A stretch of DNA of 64,000 nt from Leifsonia sp. Root4 (GCF_001425085.1 NZ_LMDN01000002.1:273796-337795); one strand, 5' to 3'; positions 37,990-48,401 are shown, counted from the stretch's first letter. The notes: generated by a model not told the origin, from the sequence alone. Numbers and translations: made by a program.

Positions 37990-39168
37990 CTAGTGCGTGC
38001 GGGCACCGAGACGCGGCAGCCGCGGGATGTTCGCTTCGGCACCGGCATCCGTCGGCACGATCGCCTCCTGCGCCGCCGCGACCTTCTCGCCGTGCGCGTG
38101 CACCTCGAGCTGCACACTGACGGGAACCGCGCGCTTGACCACGGCGAGCGCGATCGGGCCGAGCTCGTGGTGGATCGCGGCGCTCGTGATCTGGCCGACC
38201 ACCTTCCACTCCGCCTCGGTCTCCGGCCGCACCTTCTCGGCCAGCACCTCGTCGCCGTGCACGGGGAGGATCGTGTCCGAGCCGTCCAGGTGCAGCATGA
38301 CCAGCCGGCGGGGCGGGTGGCCGAGGTTGTGCACCTTCGCCACCGTCTCCTGCCCGCGGTAGCAGCCCTTGTTCAGGTGCACGGCGCTGCGCAGCCAGTC
38401 CAGCTCGTGCGGGATCGTCTTCTCGTCGCCCTCCAGGGCCAGGCGCGGGCGCCAGGCGGCGATCCGCAGCGCCTCCAGGGCGAGTGTTCCTGCGACGGAC
38501 AGCTCGCCGGAGCGCACGCGCTGAGCGAGCGCCGGCAGCTCCGCGCGCGGCACGAGAACCTCGTTCCAGTGCCAGGCGGATGCCGGGTGCCCCTCGGCAA
38601 CCGCGTACTGCCAGCCACCGGCCACGACCGCGCTCCACGGGTCTGCCCAGGCGAGCGGGATGTCATTCGGCGCGGCGATGGGCAGCGCGAGAGCGGTGAG
38701 GGCCGCGGCATCCGCCGCCATCGTTCCCACCGTCGCGTAATTCTCTGACTCGTCGGCGATCTCGACCCGGAGCATGAACTTCATCCGCTCGAGCCACGTC
38801 TTGAGCCCTGGCAGCTCCTGCGCCTCGAGCAGCAGCCAGGCGGTGACGCCGTCATCGAACACGCGCACGTCGTACTCGACCCGGCCGGTGGCGTCGAGCA
38901 CGAGGGTCTCGCTCGACTCTCCCGGCTCCAGCCGGTCGAGCGCCTGCGAGGTCATGCTGTTCAGCCAGCTGCGCCGGTCGGGGCCGGTGACGCTGAGCAC
39001 GCCGCGGTGCGAGAGATCGACAATCGCCTGACCGGCGGCGAGTTTGCGCTGCTCGATCATCGGGTTGCCGTAGTGGGCGGCGACCCCCGCGTCGAGGCCA
39101 TCGGCCGGCACGGCCGCCGGCAGCCCGAGGAACGGGGAGGCGGGAACTGAGGTGGCTGGGTCGGTCAT
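37990..39168 (-). CDS. ygfZ: YgfZ/CAF17-like folate-binding protein
   Basis: A 392-residue GcvT-fold protein. The diagnostic motif NKGCYRGQE is at about 280 with its Cys, preceded by PHELDWLRSAVHL. YgfZ proteins bind folate and help maturation or repair of iron-sulfur enzymes. The order with the FABP-like gene and glnR resembles mycobacteria. A REP-like repeat lies 18 nt upstream of the start. Confidence 0.9.
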   Translation of the reverse strand: MTDPATSVPASPFLGLPAAVPADGLDAGVAAHYGNPMIEQRKLAAGQAIVDLSHRGVLSVTGPDRRSWLNSMTSQALDRLEPGESSETLVLDATGRVEYDVRVFDDGVTAWLLLEAQELPGLKTWLERMKFMLRVEIADESENYATVGTMAADAAALTALALPIAAPNDIPLAWADPWSAVVAGGWQYAVAEGHPASAWHWNEVLVPRAELPALAQRVRSGELSVAGTLALEALRIAAWRPRLALEGDEKTIPHELDWLRSAVHLNKGCYRGQETVAKVHNLGHPPRRLVMLHLDGSDTILPVHGDEVLAEKVRPETEAEWKVVGQITSAAIHHELGPIALAVVKRAVPVSVQLEVHAHGEKVAAAQEAIVPTDAGAEANIPRLPRLGARTH

Positions 39169-39185
39169 GATGCTCGATTCATTTC

Positions 39186-39210
39186 GGTTTCGACAAGCTC
39201 AACCAGCGGA
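39186..39210. repeat. REP-like interspersed repeat, copy 1
   Basis: GGTTTCGACAAGCTCAACCAGCGGA-type 25-mer. The copy at 44819-44843 is identical in inverted orientation except for one base; a variant is at 62530-62568. All three are intergenic. Confidence 0.75.
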
Positions 39211-39234
39211 GCTGCCCGCGCTATTCCGGTGAGG

Positions 39235-39873
39235 TCAGTCGACTTTGGCGAGGCGCCCAGAGGCGTGAGTGCGCAGCGGCTGGCCGAGAGCGGCGATGTC
39301 CCAGGCCCAGAGCAGGTGATTGTCGACGAGGCCGTAGATTCGCGTCGCCGCCGAGTAGTGCTTGGCGGTCTGGGTGCGCATGACGGCATCCGTCACCAGA
39401 TCGATGCGCGGGCCCTTGACCTGGCCGAGGTAGAGCTCGCTGACGCCGTCCGGGTGCACGATCGCGACCTCGAGGTCGAAGCCGCCGTCTGCGTTGCGGA
39501 GCGTCTCAACCGCATCGGCGTCGGTGTAGCGCGGCGCTCCGGTTCCGGGGAGCATGCCGGGGCCGGTGTCGGCGTCGCCGAGTGGCCGGCCGAGACGCCA
39601 GTACCCGGTCTCGGTCACGAGCGGAGTCGGCTCGCCGCCCTCCTCCGTCGGATACAGCCAGCTGTACGAGCTGTAGCTCAAGTACGGCAGGCCGTCGTGG
39701 CTGAAGCTGACGCGCTGCCCGAATTCCCGGGTGAGTCTCGTGGCTTCTGCGGATTCGCCCGATCCGGCGGGTGGATCGATGGCGTAGTCGAGTACGCCGG
39801 ATCCCTCCCAGACGCCGAGCAACCAGGAGAGGGGAACGAGTTCGGCGGGAAGGCCGAGCGGGATCTCGATCAT
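39235..39873 (-). CDS. FABP-like/nitrobindin beta-barrel protein (DUF1794)
   Basis: A 212-residue predicted ten-strand beta-barrel. The family mark GVWEGSG is at about 20-26, with FSHDGLPYLSYSSYSWL and ETGYWRLG following; the C-terminal His-containing part (KHYSAATRIYG) includes the region that binds heme in nitrobindins. NO or peroxynitrite chemistry is known for relatives; not shown for this one. It follows the 37-residue membrane ORF with a 6-nt gap. Confidence 0.88.
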   Translation of the reverse strand: MIEIPLGLPAELVPLSWLLGVWEGSGVLDYAIDPPAGSGESAEATRLTREFGQRVSFSHDGLPYLSYSSYSWLYPTEEGGEPTPLVTETGYWRLGRPLGDADTGPGMLPGTGAPRYTDADAVETLRNADGGFDLEVAIVHPDGVSELYLGQVKGPRIDLVTDAVMRTQTAKHYSAATRIYGLVDNHLLWAWDIAALGQPLRTHASGRLAKVD

Positions 39874-39879
39874 GCGGTG

Positions 39880-39993
39880 TTACCGCTGGCCCCGCCACAG
39901 CTTGTAGACGACGACGCCGGAGATCCAGACGATGGCCAAACTGGCCAGAGCGAGCAGGCCGATGAAGGTGAGTTCGAGAGCAAGGTCTGACAT
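39880..39993 (-). CDS. 37-residue single-helix membrane protein
   Basis: ATG 39993 to TAA 39880 encodes MSDLALELTFIGLLALASLA-type sequence followed by IVWISGVVVYKLWRGQR: one transmembrane helix of about 24 residues with a positive C-terminus. It is directly upstream of the FABP-like gene on the same strand. Clean third-position G/C bias, hydrophobic pattern and tight spacing support a real gene. Function unknown. Confidence 0.65.
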   Translation of the reverse strand: MSDLALELTFIGLLALASLAIVWISGVVVYKLWRGQR

Positions 39994-40028
39994 GCTCCGA
40001 GTCTACCCATGCCGATCAGCTTCGCCAG

Positions 40029-40376
40029 CTAGCGGTGCAGCAGCTGCACTCCGGTGGCGGATGCCACGATCACGAAGACGATGGTGGCGATCGCCAGGAT
40101 CACGGCGCTGCCGACGAGGCTCGCCGTCACCCGACTCACGAATCCCTCTTTGCGTCGCGTCGCCAACTGCACCGCGAGCGCGGCGATCGTGCTCACGGCG
40201 AGCGTGAGGCTGATGCCGCCAAGCGCGAGCTCTGTCTCGGCGATGATGGCGGTGAGCACGGCGCCCAGCAGTGCGATGAACCAGATCGGCAGGATGCTCT
40301 GCCACGCACGACGCACGCCGTTTCGTCCTTCCCACGCCGGATCCGTGGGGGTGTCATGCTGCAGCGCGTCGGCCAT
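40029..40376 (-). CDS. Small integral membrane protein, function unknown
   Basis: A 115-residue protein with three predicted helices (about 28-46, 50-70, 86-110) and a polar N-terminus (PTDPAWEGRNGVRRAWQ). AGGAG lies 1-2 nt before ATG 40376. It is divergent from glnR with 76 nt between. I recognise no family. Confidence 0.75.
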   Translation of the reverse strand: MADALQHDTPTDPAWEGRNGVRRAWQSILPIWFIALLGAVLTAIIAETELALGGISLTLAVSTIAALAVQLATRRKEGFVSRVTASLVGSAVILAIATIVFVIVASATGVQLLHR

Positions 40377-40452
40377 GCTCCTATTGTGCCCCGTGCAGAC
40401 ACGCCCCGCGAGCAGGATATGCTGAGCGCCACGATAAAGCTGGAGGATGCGC

Positions 40453-41124
40453 GTGGCGCAGTTGTTGATCCTGACGTCGGCAGTGAACAATGACGTACTA
40501 CCCGCGCTCGCCCTGCTCTCACACCGGGTACGCACGCTGCCGCCGCAGTTGGACCAGCTCCTTGCAGCGCCCGAAGCCGATCTGATCATCGTCGATGCAC
40601 GCGTCAACCTCGTGCAGGCGAAGAGCCTCTGCTCGATGCTGCGCGCCACGGGCCTCGCCATGCCCATCATGCTCGTCCTGACCGAGGGCGGCCTCACGGC
40701 TGTCAGCCCGGAGTGGGGCGTGGACGATGTCGTGCTCGACTCGGCCGGCCCTGCGGAGATCGACGCACGCATCCGCCTGGCCTCCGTCCGTGCCGTTCCC
40801 GTCGTCTCTTCGACGATCAAGACCTCCGGCGTCGTCATCGACGAGGCCAGCTATTCGGCAAAGGTGCGGGGCAAGCCACTCGACCTCACCTACAAGGAGT
40901 TCGAGTTGTTGCGGTTCCTGGCCGGCAACCCCAGCCGTGTCTTCACGCGCGAACAGCTGCTGAGCGAGGTGTGGGGCTACGACTACTTCGGCGGTACCCG
41001 CACCGTCGATGTGCACGTGCGACGGCTGCGCGCGAAGCTCGGCGACCTCGAGTCCGTCATCGGCACGGTGCGCAATGTCGGCTACCGCTTCAACGTGAGC
41101 GAAGACGAGCAGAACACCGCCTGA
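40453..41124 (+). CDS. glnR: GlnR-type orphan response regulator of nitrogen metabolism
   Basis: A 223-residue OmpR-like regulator. Receiver-like domain about 1-112 with [21 protein letters not shown] and [26 protein letters not shown], the pattern I know from GlnR; the usual acidic pocket (DD/DE) is absent, so it is not a normal phospho-acceptor and has no kinase partner here. Winged helix with [27 protein letters not shown] and [13 protein letters not shown] 40453 is chosen because GGAGG sits 6 nt upstream; ATG 40447 would touch it. Likely controls glutamine synthetase and ammonium uptake genes. Confidence 0.9.
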   Translation: MAQLLILTSAVNNDVLPALALLSHRVRTLPPQLDQLLAAPEADLIIVDARVNLVQAKSLCSMLRATGLAMPIMLVLTEGGLTAVSPEWGVDDVVLDSAGPAEIDARIRLASVRAVPVVSSTIKTSGVVIDEASYSAKVRGKPLDLTYKEFELLRFLAGNPSRVFTREQLLSEVWGYDYFGGTRTVDVHVRRLRAKLGDLESVIGTVRNVGYRFNVSEDEQNTA

Positions 41125-41195
41125 GCACGGCCCGCGTCACCCGGCGTTTACATTTCGGCAACCGCGCACGCACAACGGGGTGCCATGATGTTGAG

Positions 41196-43367
41196 ATGGA
41201 TGTCGACAACTTGCTGGACACCGGCCTTGGCCGCGATTTCGACGACGACTTTGAGCCGTTCGATACTGCTGGCGCCGCCGACCTGCCCGAGGAGCGCTTC
41301 CTTGACCGAGAACTGAGCTGGCTGGCGTTCAATCAGCGCGTGCTTGAGCTCGCAGAGGACCCAACGGTTCCCGTGCTGGAACGCACCAACTTCCTCGCCA
41401 TCTTCGCCAGCAACCTCGACGAGTTCTTCATGGTGCGAGTCGCCGGCCTGAAGCGCCGCATCCTGACCGGCCTGGCCCTGCCGACCAACGTCGGCCGTGC
41501 CCCGCACGACGTGCTCGAGGACATCTCGCGGCGCGCGCATGAGCTGCAGGAGCGCCACGCCGCCGTCTACCAGGAACTGGTCAGCCCGGCTCTCCGCGAG
41601 GCCGGCATCGACATCGTGCGCTGGGATGCACTGGATGTCGCGGAGCAGGAGCGCCTGCACGACTACTTCTCGCGCCAGATCTTCCCGGTGCTGATGCCGC
41701 TCGCCGTCGACCCGGCGCACCCGTTCCCGTACATCTCGGGGCTCTCGCTCAACCTCTCGGTGCGCGTGCGCAACACCCGCACCGGCCGACAGGAGTTCGC
41801 GCGCCTCAAGGTGCCGCAGATGCTGCCCCGCTTCCTCGAGATCAGCGCGGGCGAGCCCGGCCGCCAGCGCTTCATCACGCTCGAGGACCTGATCGCCAAC
41901 CACCTCAGCGACCTGTTCCCCGGCATGGAGATCGTCGCCCACCATGTGTTCCGCGTCACGCGCAACGAGGATGTCGCCGTCGATGAGGACGAGACGGAGA
42001 ACCTGATCCAGGCCTTGGAGAAGGAGTTGCTGCGGCGACGCTTCGGCCCGCCGATCCGGCTCGAGGTCACCGACGACATGGACGACGTCACGCTCGGCCT
42101 ACTTGTGCGCGAGCTCGCCGTCACCGATCAGGAGGTGTACCGGCTGCCGTCGCCGCTGGACCTCGGCGGCCTGTTCGACCTCGGGCGCATCGACCGGCCC
42201 GATCTGCGCTACCCCAAGCACGTGCCGACGACGAGCATGCAGTTGCAGCCGATCGAGCCCAACTCGGCGCCCGACGTCTTCGCGTCGATTTCGCGCGGCG
42301 ACATCCTTGTGCACCACCCGTACGAGTCGTTCGCCACCAGTGTGCAGGCATTCATCGAGCAGGCGGCAGCCGACCCCGATGTGCTCGCCATCAAGCAGAC
42401 GCTCTATCGCACATCCGGCGACAGCCCCATCGTCGAGGCCCTCATCGACGCCGCCGAGTCCGGCAAGCAGGTGCTGGCGCTGGTCGAGATCATGGCGCGC
42501 TTCGACGAGCAGGCCAACATCAGCTGGGCGCGCAAGCTCGAGAAGGCCGGCGTGCACGTGGTCTACGGCCTCGTCGGGTTGAAGACGCACTGCAAGCTCG
42601 CGCTCGTCATCCGTCAGGAGAAGGGCGAGCTCCGCCACTACAGCCACATCGGCACCGGAAACTACAACCCGAAGACCAGCCGCATCTACGAGGATCTCGG
42701 CCTGTTCACCGCCGACGACCAGGTCGGAAAAGACCTCACCAGGCTCTTCAACGAGCTGAGCGGCTACGCCATCGAGAAGAAGTTCAAGCGGCTGCTCGTC
42801 GCCCCGCTGCACCTGCGCAAGGGGCTGCTCAAGCGGATCACCGACGAGACGGCCAACGCGCTGGCCGGCCGGCCGGCCGGCATCCGCATCAAGGTCAACT
42901 CCATGGTCGACGAGGCGATCATCGACGCGCTCTACCAGGCCAGCAACGCCGGTGTGCCGATCGAGGTCTGGGTGCGCGGCATCTGCAGCCTGAAGCCGGG
43001 CGTCGAGGGCATGAGCGAGAACATCACGGTGCGCTCGATTCTCGGCCGCTACCTCGAGCACTCGCGCATCTTCAGCTTCCTGAATGACGGCGACCCGCAG
43101 GTCTACATCGGCAGCGCCGACATGATGCACCGCAACCTCGACCGCAGGGTCGAGGCGCTCGTGCGTCTGGTCGACCCTGACCACCTGGCCCAGATCAGCG
43201 GCCTGTTCGACCGCGCATTCGACCCGCGGACGAGCGCGTGGTCGCTCGGAGCGGACGGCGAATGGACGAGGCACCACCTCGACGATGCGGGGCATCCGCT
43301 CGATGACATGCAAAATAGGCTGATGCAGCAAATCATGCACAGGAAGCGGCCAGGGGGCCGTCGTTGA
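41196..43367 (+). CDS. ppk: Polyphosphate kinase 1
   Basis: A 723-residue enzyme building polyphosphate from ATP. PPK N-domain ([31 protein letters not shown]), middle domain, then the two phospholipase-D-like halves with the autophosphorylated His in [13 protein letters not shown] and a second conserved His in [12 protein letters not shown]. An acidic 30-residue N-terminal extension precedes the family start. It overlaps the Nudix gene by 4 nt. Polyphosphate storage fits with the pst/pho genes nearby. Confidence 0.96.
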   Translation: MDVDNLLDTGLGRDFDDDFEPFDTAGAADLPEERFLDRELSWLAFNQRVLELAEDPTVPVLERTNFLAIFASNLDEFFMVRVAGLKRRILTGLALPTNVGRAPHDVLEDISRRAHELQERHAAVYQELVSPALREAGIDIVRWDALDVAEQERLHDYFSRQIFPVLMPLAVDPAHPFPYISGLSLNLSVRVRNTRTGRQEFARLKVPQMLPRFLEISAGEPGRQRFITLEDLIANHLSDLFPGMEIVAHHVFRVTRNEDVAVDEDETENLIQALEKELLRRRFGPPIRLEVTDDMDDVTLGLLVRELAVTDQEVYRLPSPLDLGGLFDLGRIDRPDLRYPKHVPTTSMQLQPIEPNSAPDVFASISRGDILVHHPYESFATSVQAFIEQAAADPDVLAIKQTLYRTSGDSPIVEALIDAAESGKQVLALVEIMARFDEQANISWARKLEKAGVHVVYGLVGLKTHCKLALVIRQEKGELRHYSHIGTGNYNPKTSRIYEDLGLFTADDQVGKDLTRLFNELSGYAIEKKFKRLLVAPLHLRKGLLKRITDETANALAGRPAGIRIKVNSMVDEAIIDALYQASNAGVPIEVWVRGICSLKPGVEGMSENITVRSILGRYLEHSRIFSFLNDGDPQVYIGSADMMHRNLDRRVEALVRLVDPDHLAQISGLFDRAFDPRTSAWSLGADGEWTRHHLDDAGHPLDDMQNRLMQQIMHRKRPGGRR

Positions 43368-44299
43368 CAACAGCAATCTATGCGGCGGGTGCCGTGTGCT
43401 GGCGCATCGTCGACGGCAAGATGATGGTGCTGGTGATTCACCGCACCGTTCACGGTGATGTCACCATCCCCAAGGGAAAGGTCGACCCCGGAGAATCACT
43501 GCCGCAGACCGCTGTGCGCGAGATCCTCGAGGAGACCGGCCTCGCCGTCTCCCTCGGCGTGCCCGTCGGCGTCGCGAACTACCCGCTCGGCAACGGCCGC
43601 GAGAAGATCGTGCACTACTGGTCGGCCGAGGTGAGCGAGGAGGCGATCCGCCGCTCGACCTTCGTGCCCAACGGCGAGGTGGCCGCGCTGGAGTGGGTCA
43701 CCGTCAAGCGGGCACGGAGCTATCTGAGCTATCCCACCGACGTCGAGATCCTCGAACAGTTCGCTGCCCTCGTCGACGCCGGGGTCACCTCGACCTTCGC
43801 GATCATCGCCCTCCGCCACGGCAAGGCGATGGCGCCATCGGCCTGGGACGGCCCGGATGCCACCCGGCCCTTGACGGTCCGCGGAGTGCAGCAGGCGGCC
43901 AGCATCGTTCCGACGATCGCCGCGTGGAGCCCGCGCCGCATCGTCTCAAGCACCGCGACCCGCTGCGTCACCACGGTGACGCCGCTCGCGGTCGCCATCG
44001 GCCACGAGATCCGCCGCAGCGATCTGATCAGCCAGGACGCATGGGAGGACGGCACGAGCGATGTGCGCGCCGTCGTCGGCAAGCGCGTGCGCGCCCGCAA
44101 GACGGCTGTGATCTGCAGCCACGGACCCGTGCTGCCCGACATCCTGCGCGAGATCGCACTGGCGACGGGCACGACGCAGGGCTCCTACCTCTCGGATGCC
44201 GCGGCGCTCGAGACCGGCGCGTTCTCGATCGTGCACCTCTCGCTCACGAACCCGAGCTCCGGCATCATCGCGATCGAGACGCACTCCCCCCGCGTCTAG
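43364..44299 (+). CDS. Nudix hydrolase-histidine phosphatase fusion (MutT1-like)
   Basis: A 311-residue two-domain protein. Nudix domain 1-135 with a complete Nudix box (GKVDPGES-x5-REILEETGL); histidine-phosphatase domain about 145-311 with LRHGKAM and the second His in CSHGPVL. Mycobacterial MutT1 has this layout, lies next to ppk, and removes oxidised nucleotides and diadenosine polyphosphates. The start is TTG 43364, overlapping the ppk stop (TTGA), with AGGGGG upstream. Confidence 0.92.
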   Translation: MTTAIYAAGAVCWRIVDGKMMVLVIHRTVHGDVTIPKGKVDPGESLPQTAVREILEETGLAVSLGVPVGVANYPLGNGREKIVHYWSAEVSEEAIRRSTFVPNGEVAALEWVTVKRARSYLSYPTDVEILEQFAALVDAGVTSTFAIIALRHGKAMAPSAWDGPDATRPLTVRGVQQAASIVPTIAAWSPRRIVSSTATRCVTTVTPLAVAIGHEIRRSDLISQDAWEDGTSDVRAVVGKRVRARKTAVICSHGPVLPDILREIALATGTTQGSYLSDAAALETGAFSIVHLSLTNPSSGIIAIETHSPRV

Positions 44300-44308
44300 C
44301 GGTTCATC

Positions 44309-44797
44309 ATGGGATCCGCCATCAGCGTGCGTCCGGCGCTATCGAGCGACGCCGAGGACATTGCACAGGTCCACCTGCAGGCCTGGCGCGAGGCCTACGT
44401 GCACCTTCTGCCTGCCGAGACTCTCGCCGGGCTCGATCTCTCGGAGCGCACGGCGCGTTGGGCGTCGATCCTCGCCGAGGGCGGCACCGAGGTCTTCGTG
44501 GCGCTCGAGGGCACACGCGTCATCGGATGGGCGTCAGCGAGCGCCGGCCGCGACCCCGACGCGCCCCGTGCCAGGGAGCTTGAGGGCATCTACGTTCTTG
44601 CCAGCCATCACGGCAGCGGTGCGGCTCAGGGCCTGCTCGACGCCAGCATCGGCGGCGAGCCTGCTTTCCTCTGGATGGCCGAGGACAACCCGCGCGCGCT
44701 CGCCTTTTACCGACGCAACGGCTTCGCGCCGGATGGCGTGGCTACGAGCAAGCCGTTGGCCGGCACGCCGGTCGCTGTGCTGCGCCTGGTCCGCTAG
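44309..44797 (+). CDS. GNAT family N-acetyltransferase
   Basis: A 162-residue acetyltransferase. ISVRPALSSDAEDIAQVHLQAWREAY opens the domain; the acetyl-CoA segment is around LEGIYVLASHHGSGAAQGLLDA, somewhat diverged from QxxGxG/A, and ALAFYRRNGFAPDG is the usual C-terminal motif. Substrate unknown. It follows the Nudix gene after 9 nt. Confidence 0.88.
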   Translation: MGSAISVRPALSSDAEDIAQVHLQAWREAYVHLLPAETLAGLDLSERTARWASILAEGGTEVFVALEGTRVIGWASASAGRDPDAPRARELEGIYVLASHHGSGAAQGLLDASIGGEPAFLWMAEDNPRALAFYRRNGFAPDGVATSKPLAGTPVAVLRLVR

Positions 44798-44818
44798 CCG
44801 CGCTTCGTCGTGGTGGTC

Positions 44819-44843
44819 TCCGCTGGTTGAGCTTGTCGAGACC
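44819..44843. repeat. REP-like interspersed repeat, copy 2
   Basis: TCCGCTGGTTGAGCTTGTCG plus AGACC: the reverse complement of the 39186 copy with one substitution. It lies in the gap between the GNAT gene and pstS. Confidence 0.75.
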
Positions 44844-44970
44844 GTGCAAGCATCGCGTGCGGTTCCCGAGATTACCTGAGTGCGGGCTGCCGCCTTTCGC
44901 GACGCTTCGCGTCGCGCACGGCTGCGAATCGGCTGGGAAGCGATCGCCGCGCGGGCAAATGTCGACATCC

Positions 44971-45011
44971 GTTTACCTTGCGTTAACCGCACCGGGGGAG
45001 GCTCGTTAACC
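44971..45011 (+). promoter_or_regulatory. PHO box upstream of pstS
   Basis: GTTTACC (44971) and GTTAACC (44982) are in exact 11-bp period; another GTTAACC is at 45005. They fit the GTTCACC-type direct repeats recognised by RegX3/PhoP and match the box beside phoU. Distance to the pstS start is about 70-110 nt. Confidence 0.8.
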
Positions 45012-45082
45012 GAGGAGCTTAGCTTCGTGATCGGGCCAGCACCGGCCTGTGTCAAGCATTCAAGCCCCTGAAAGGGATACTC

Positions 45083-46183
45083 GTGAACATCAAGCGATTC
45101 GGCCGCCCCGCGGTCGTTGCAGTTGCAGCAGCCATTGCACTGACCTCGTGTGCCGCGAACGAGGGCGCAACCAGCCCCGCCGCCGAGCCGAGCGAAGAGA
45201 CGTCGGCCCTCGCGGGAACGCTCAACGCCGCAGGCGCATCGTCGCAGGGCGCCGCTCAGGAAGCCTGGGTCGCCTCGTTCCAGACGACCAACCCCGACGT
45301 CACGATCAACTACGACCCCTCGGGTTCCGGTGCCGGTCGCGAGACCTTCATCGCCGGCGGCGCCGCATTCGCCGGTTCCGACTCCTACCTCAAGGACGAG
45401 GAGCTCGCAGGCGAGTTCGCCATGTGCGTTCCCGGCACGAGCGCCGTCGACCTGCCGGTCTACATCTCCCCCATCGCCGTGATCTTCAACGTCGACGGCG
45501 TTGACGAGCTGAACCTGGACGCCGACACGCTCGCCAAGATCTTCAAGGGCGACATCACCGTCTGGAACGACCCGGCCATCGCCGCGCTGAACGCCGACGC
45601 CAAGCTGCCCGCCACGAACATCACGGCCGTGCACCGCTCGGACGACTCCGGCACCACCAAGAACTTCGCCGACTACCTCAACCAGGTCGCACCGAGCGTC
45701 TGGACCGAGAAGCCGGCAGATGCCTTCCCGTTCCAGACGGGCGAGGGCGCCCAGGGCACCTCCGGTGTCGTTGACGCCGTGACCAACGGTGTCGGCACCA
45801 TCGGCTACGCCGACGCCTCGCGCGCCGGTGACCTCGGTGTCGCCAAGATCAAGGTCGGCGACGAGTTCGTCGGCTACACCGCCGAGGCCGCAGCCGCCGT
45901 CGTCGACGGATCGCCGCTCGTTGAGGGTCGTGCGGCCAACGACCTCGCGATCGAGCTCGACCGCAAGACCACCGACCCCACCCACTACCCGCTGGTTCTC
46001 GTGAGCTACGCGATCGTCTGCACCGAGTACGCCGATGCAGAGCAGGGTGAGCTCGTCAAGAACTACGTCGGCTTCATGGCCAGCGAAGAGGGTCAGACGG
46101 AGGCCGCGGCATCCGCCGGTGCCGCTCCGCTCTCCTCCGAGCTGCAGGCCAAGGTCGCCGAGGTCGTCGCTTCGATCAAGTAA
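45083..46183 (+). CDS. pstS: Phosphate-binding lipoprotein PstS
   Basis: A 366-residue substrate-binding protein. Signal peptide ends in the lipobox ALTSC (Cys23 or so), then an acidic Ser/Glu linker. Binding-site motifs are GAGASSQGAAQEAW, NYDPSGSGAGRETF, and HRSDDSGTTKNF. Start GTG 45083 with AAGGGA upstream. It captures phosphate for PstCAB. A hairpin right after its stop may keep PstS more abundant than the permease. Confidence 0.96.
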   Translation: MNIKRFGRPAVVAVAAAIALTSCAANEGATSPAAEPSEETSALAGTLNAAGASSQGAAQEAWVASFQTTNPDVTINYDPSGSGAGRETFIAGGAAFAGSDSYLKDEELAGEFAMCVPGTSAVDLPVYISPIAVIFNVDGVDELNLDADTLAKIFKGDITVWNDPAIAALNADAKLPATNITAVHRSDDSGTTKNFADYLNQVAPSVWTEKPADAFPFQTGEGAQGTSGVVDAVTNGVGTIGYADASRAGDLGVAKIKVGDEFVGYTAEAAAAVVDGSPLVEGRAANDLAIELDRKTTDPTHYPLVLVSYAIVCTEYADAEQGELVKNYVGFMASEEGQTEAAASAGAAPLSSELQAKVAEVVASIK

Positions 46184-46191
46184 CACGAGCA

Positions 46192-46232
46192 GCGCCCGGC
46201 CGATCCAGCGACGAGCTGATTCGGCCGGGCGC
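46192..46232 (+). terminator. Intra-operon hairpin between pstS and pstC
   Basis: GCGCCCGGCCGA-TC pairs with GATTCGGCCGGGCGC with one bulged base, 9 nt after the pstS stop. No T-run follows, so it is more likely a partial terminator or 3'-end stabiliser. Confidence 0.65.
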
Positions 46233-46318
46233 GACTCACGTTCCACCGGATTCACCCGCAGCACCAGCAGCACGAACACCGACCGCTCCCACACACGAAC
46301 CCGAGGGATCCAGCCAGC

Positions 46319-47260
46319 ATGACGACAGCAGTCGCGCCGCCGATCAAGGCCAAACAACGCCCAGGCGACCGCATCTTCTCGACCGCCACCGTCGTGGCCG
46401 GAAGCCTGATCCTCGTCGTGCTCGCCGCCGTCGCCATCTTCCTCGTGGCGCAGTCGATGCCGGCATTCGTCGCCGAATCCACCGACTTCAAGGGCGATGC
46501 AGAAAACTTCTGGGCCTACGTCGCCCCGCTCGCCTTCGGTACCGTCTGGGCAGCCTTCCTCGCCCTGCTGATGGCCGTTCCCCTCGCGATCGGCATCGCG
46601 CTCTTCATCTCGCACTACGCGCCGCGCAAGCTGGCCCAGAGCCTCGGCTACGTGATCGACCTGCTGGCCGCCGTTCCCTCCGTGGTCTTCGGCCTCTGGG
46701 GCATCAGCGTTCTCGCCCCGGCCGTTCAGCCGTTCTACTCCAGCCTGGTCGAGTGGTTCGGCTGGTTCCCGCTCTTCGCCGGGCCGGTCTCCGGCACGGG
46801 CCGCACCATCCTCACCGTGGCCGTCGTGCTCGCGGTCATGATCCTGCCGATCATCACCGCGCTGTGCCGCGAGGTCTTCCTCCAGACGCCTCGCCTGCAC
46901 GAGGAGGCCGCGCTGGCCCTCGGCGCCACGCGCTGGGAGATGATCAAGATGGCGGTGCTGCCCTTCGGCCGCCCCGGCATCATCTCCGCCTCCATGCTCG
47001 GCCTCGGCCGCGCGCTCGGCGAGACGATGGCCGTCGCCATGGTGCTCTCGCCGTTCTCCATCATCAGCTTCGCCCTGTTGCAGTCGCAGAACCCCTCGAC
47101 GATCGCCGCCAACATCGCCCTCAACTTCCCCGAGGCGCACGGCGTCGGCGTGAACATCCTGATCGCGACCGGCCTGATCCTGTTCCTGATCACCCTGGGC
47201 GTCAACATGGTGGCCCGCTTCATCATCAACCGCCGCAAGGCCTTCTCTGGAGCGAACTGA
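46319..47260 (+). CDS. pstC: Phosphate ABC transporter permease PstC
   Basis: A 313-residue membrane protein with six helices (first at about 24-47). The ABC-binding EAA loop is in EEAALALGATRWEMIKMAVLP, and PSVVFGLWG plus LGRALGETMAVAMVL are PstC signatures. It pairs with PstA to form the phosphate channel. Stop and pstA start overlap by one base (TGATG). Confidence 0.95.
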   Translation: MTTAVAPPIKAKQRPGDRIFSTATVVAGSLILVVLAAVAIFLVAQSMPAFVAESTDFKGDAENFWAYVAPLAFGTVWAAFLALLMAVPLAIGIALFISHYAPRKLAQSLGYVIDLLAAVPSVVFGLWGISVLAPAVQPFYSSLVEWFGWFPLFAGPVSGTGRTILTVAVVLAVMILPIITALCREVFLQTPRLHEEAALALGATRWEMIKMAVLPFGRPGIISASMLGLGRALGETMAVAMVLSPFSIISFALLQSQNPSTIAANIALNFPEAHGVGVNILIATGLILFLITLGVNMVARFIINRRKAFSGAN

Positions 47261-48363
47261 TGAGCCTCACCACGACCCGCCCGCCGTCGACAACCGGGAT
47301 GCCGATCAGCAACTCACTGACCGCCGGCAAGCTCCCCCGCTCCGCGAATCTGTGGCTCTTCTTCGGCAGCCTCGCGGTGAGCGCCGCCGTCTTCGGCGTG
47401 CTGTTCGCCGGCGGCATCACGGAGAACTACAACATCGCCGGCGCCGTGTTCTTCGGTGTGCTGCTCTACTGCCTCACGATCTGGGCCGTCTCCCGGGCCG
47501 TCGAGGGCGCCCGCAAGGCCAAGGACCGCCTGGTCACCGCGCTCGTCTCGCTCGCATTCACGATCGCCTTGCTCCCCCTGATCTCGGTCGCATTCACCAC
47601 GATCACCAACGGCCTTCCGCGCTTCGACATCGAGTTCTTCACCAACTCGATGCGCAATGTGGTCGGCGAGGGCGGCGGCGCGCTGCACGCCCTCGTCGGC
47701 ACGCTGCTCGTGACCGGCGCCGCGACGCTGATCTCGGTGCCGATCGGCCTGCTCACCGCCATCTACCTGGTCGAGTACGGCCGAGGCAGCCTGGCCCGCG
47801 GCATCACCTTCTTCGTCGACGTGATGACCGGCATCCCCTCAATCGTGGCCGGCCTCTTCGCCTACGCCCTGTTCGCGCTGCTCTTCAATGACCCGGGCAT
47901 CCGCTTCGGCTTCGGTGGCGCCGTCGCACTCAGCGTGCTCATGATCCCCGTCGTCGTGCGCTCCAGCGAGGAGATGCTCAAGCTGGTGCCGAACGAGCTG
48001 CGCGAGGCCGCCTTCGCCCTCGGTGTCCCGAAGTGGCTCACCGTGCTCAAGGTCGTGCTGCCGACATCCATCGCCGGAATCATCACCGGCGTGATGATCT
48101 CGATCGCCCGCGTCATCGGTGAGACCGCCCCGCTGCTCATCATCGCCGGCTTCACCGCCAGCATGAATTACGACCTGTTCAGCGAGCGCATGATGACCCT
48201 GCCCGTGTACGTGTACACCCAGTACGCCAACCAGGGTGCCGACTCGCAGGCCTACATCGACCGAGCGTGGGCCGGCGCACTCACGCTGATCCTCATCGTC
48301 GCCCTGCTCAACGTCGCCGCCCGCCTCATCGCCAAAATCTTCGCGCCCAAGATCGCGCGCTGA
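47260..48363 (+). CDS. pstA: Phosphate ABC transporter permease PstA
   Basis: A 367-residue permease, longer than the usual 290 because of an extra N-terminal pair of helices (about 30-85) before the standard six-helix domain. EAA loop: [22 protein letters not shown]; also [15 protein letters not shown] and [17 protein letters not shown] precedes ATG 47260, which overlaps the pstC stop. Confidence 0.95.
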   Translation: MSLTTTRPPSTTGMPISNSLTAGKLPRSANLWLFFGSLAVSAAVFGVLFAGGITENYNIAGAVFFGVLLYCLTIWAVSRAVEGARKAKDRLVTALVSLAFTIALLPLISVAFTTITNGLPRFDIEFFTNSMRNVVGEGGGALHALVGTLLVTGAATLISVPIGLLTAIYLVEYGRGSLARGITFFVDVMTGIPSIVAGLFAYALFALLFNDPGIRFGFGGAVALSVLMIPVVVRSSEEMLKLVPNELREAAFALGVPKWLTVLKVVLPTSIAGIITGVMISIARVIGETAPLLIIAGFTASMNYDLFSERMMTLPVYVYTQYANQGADSQAYIDRAWAGALTLILIVALLNVAARLIAKIFAPKIAR

Positions 48364-48401
48364 CCTCCAACGACACCCGCTCACCAGCACCCAAGGAATC
48401 A

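Noticed and set aside
44534..47140. 868-codon minus-strand frame opposite pstS/pstC
   Set aside because: Antisense to the pst operon; Glu/Asp/Gly-rich shadow sequence with no motif.
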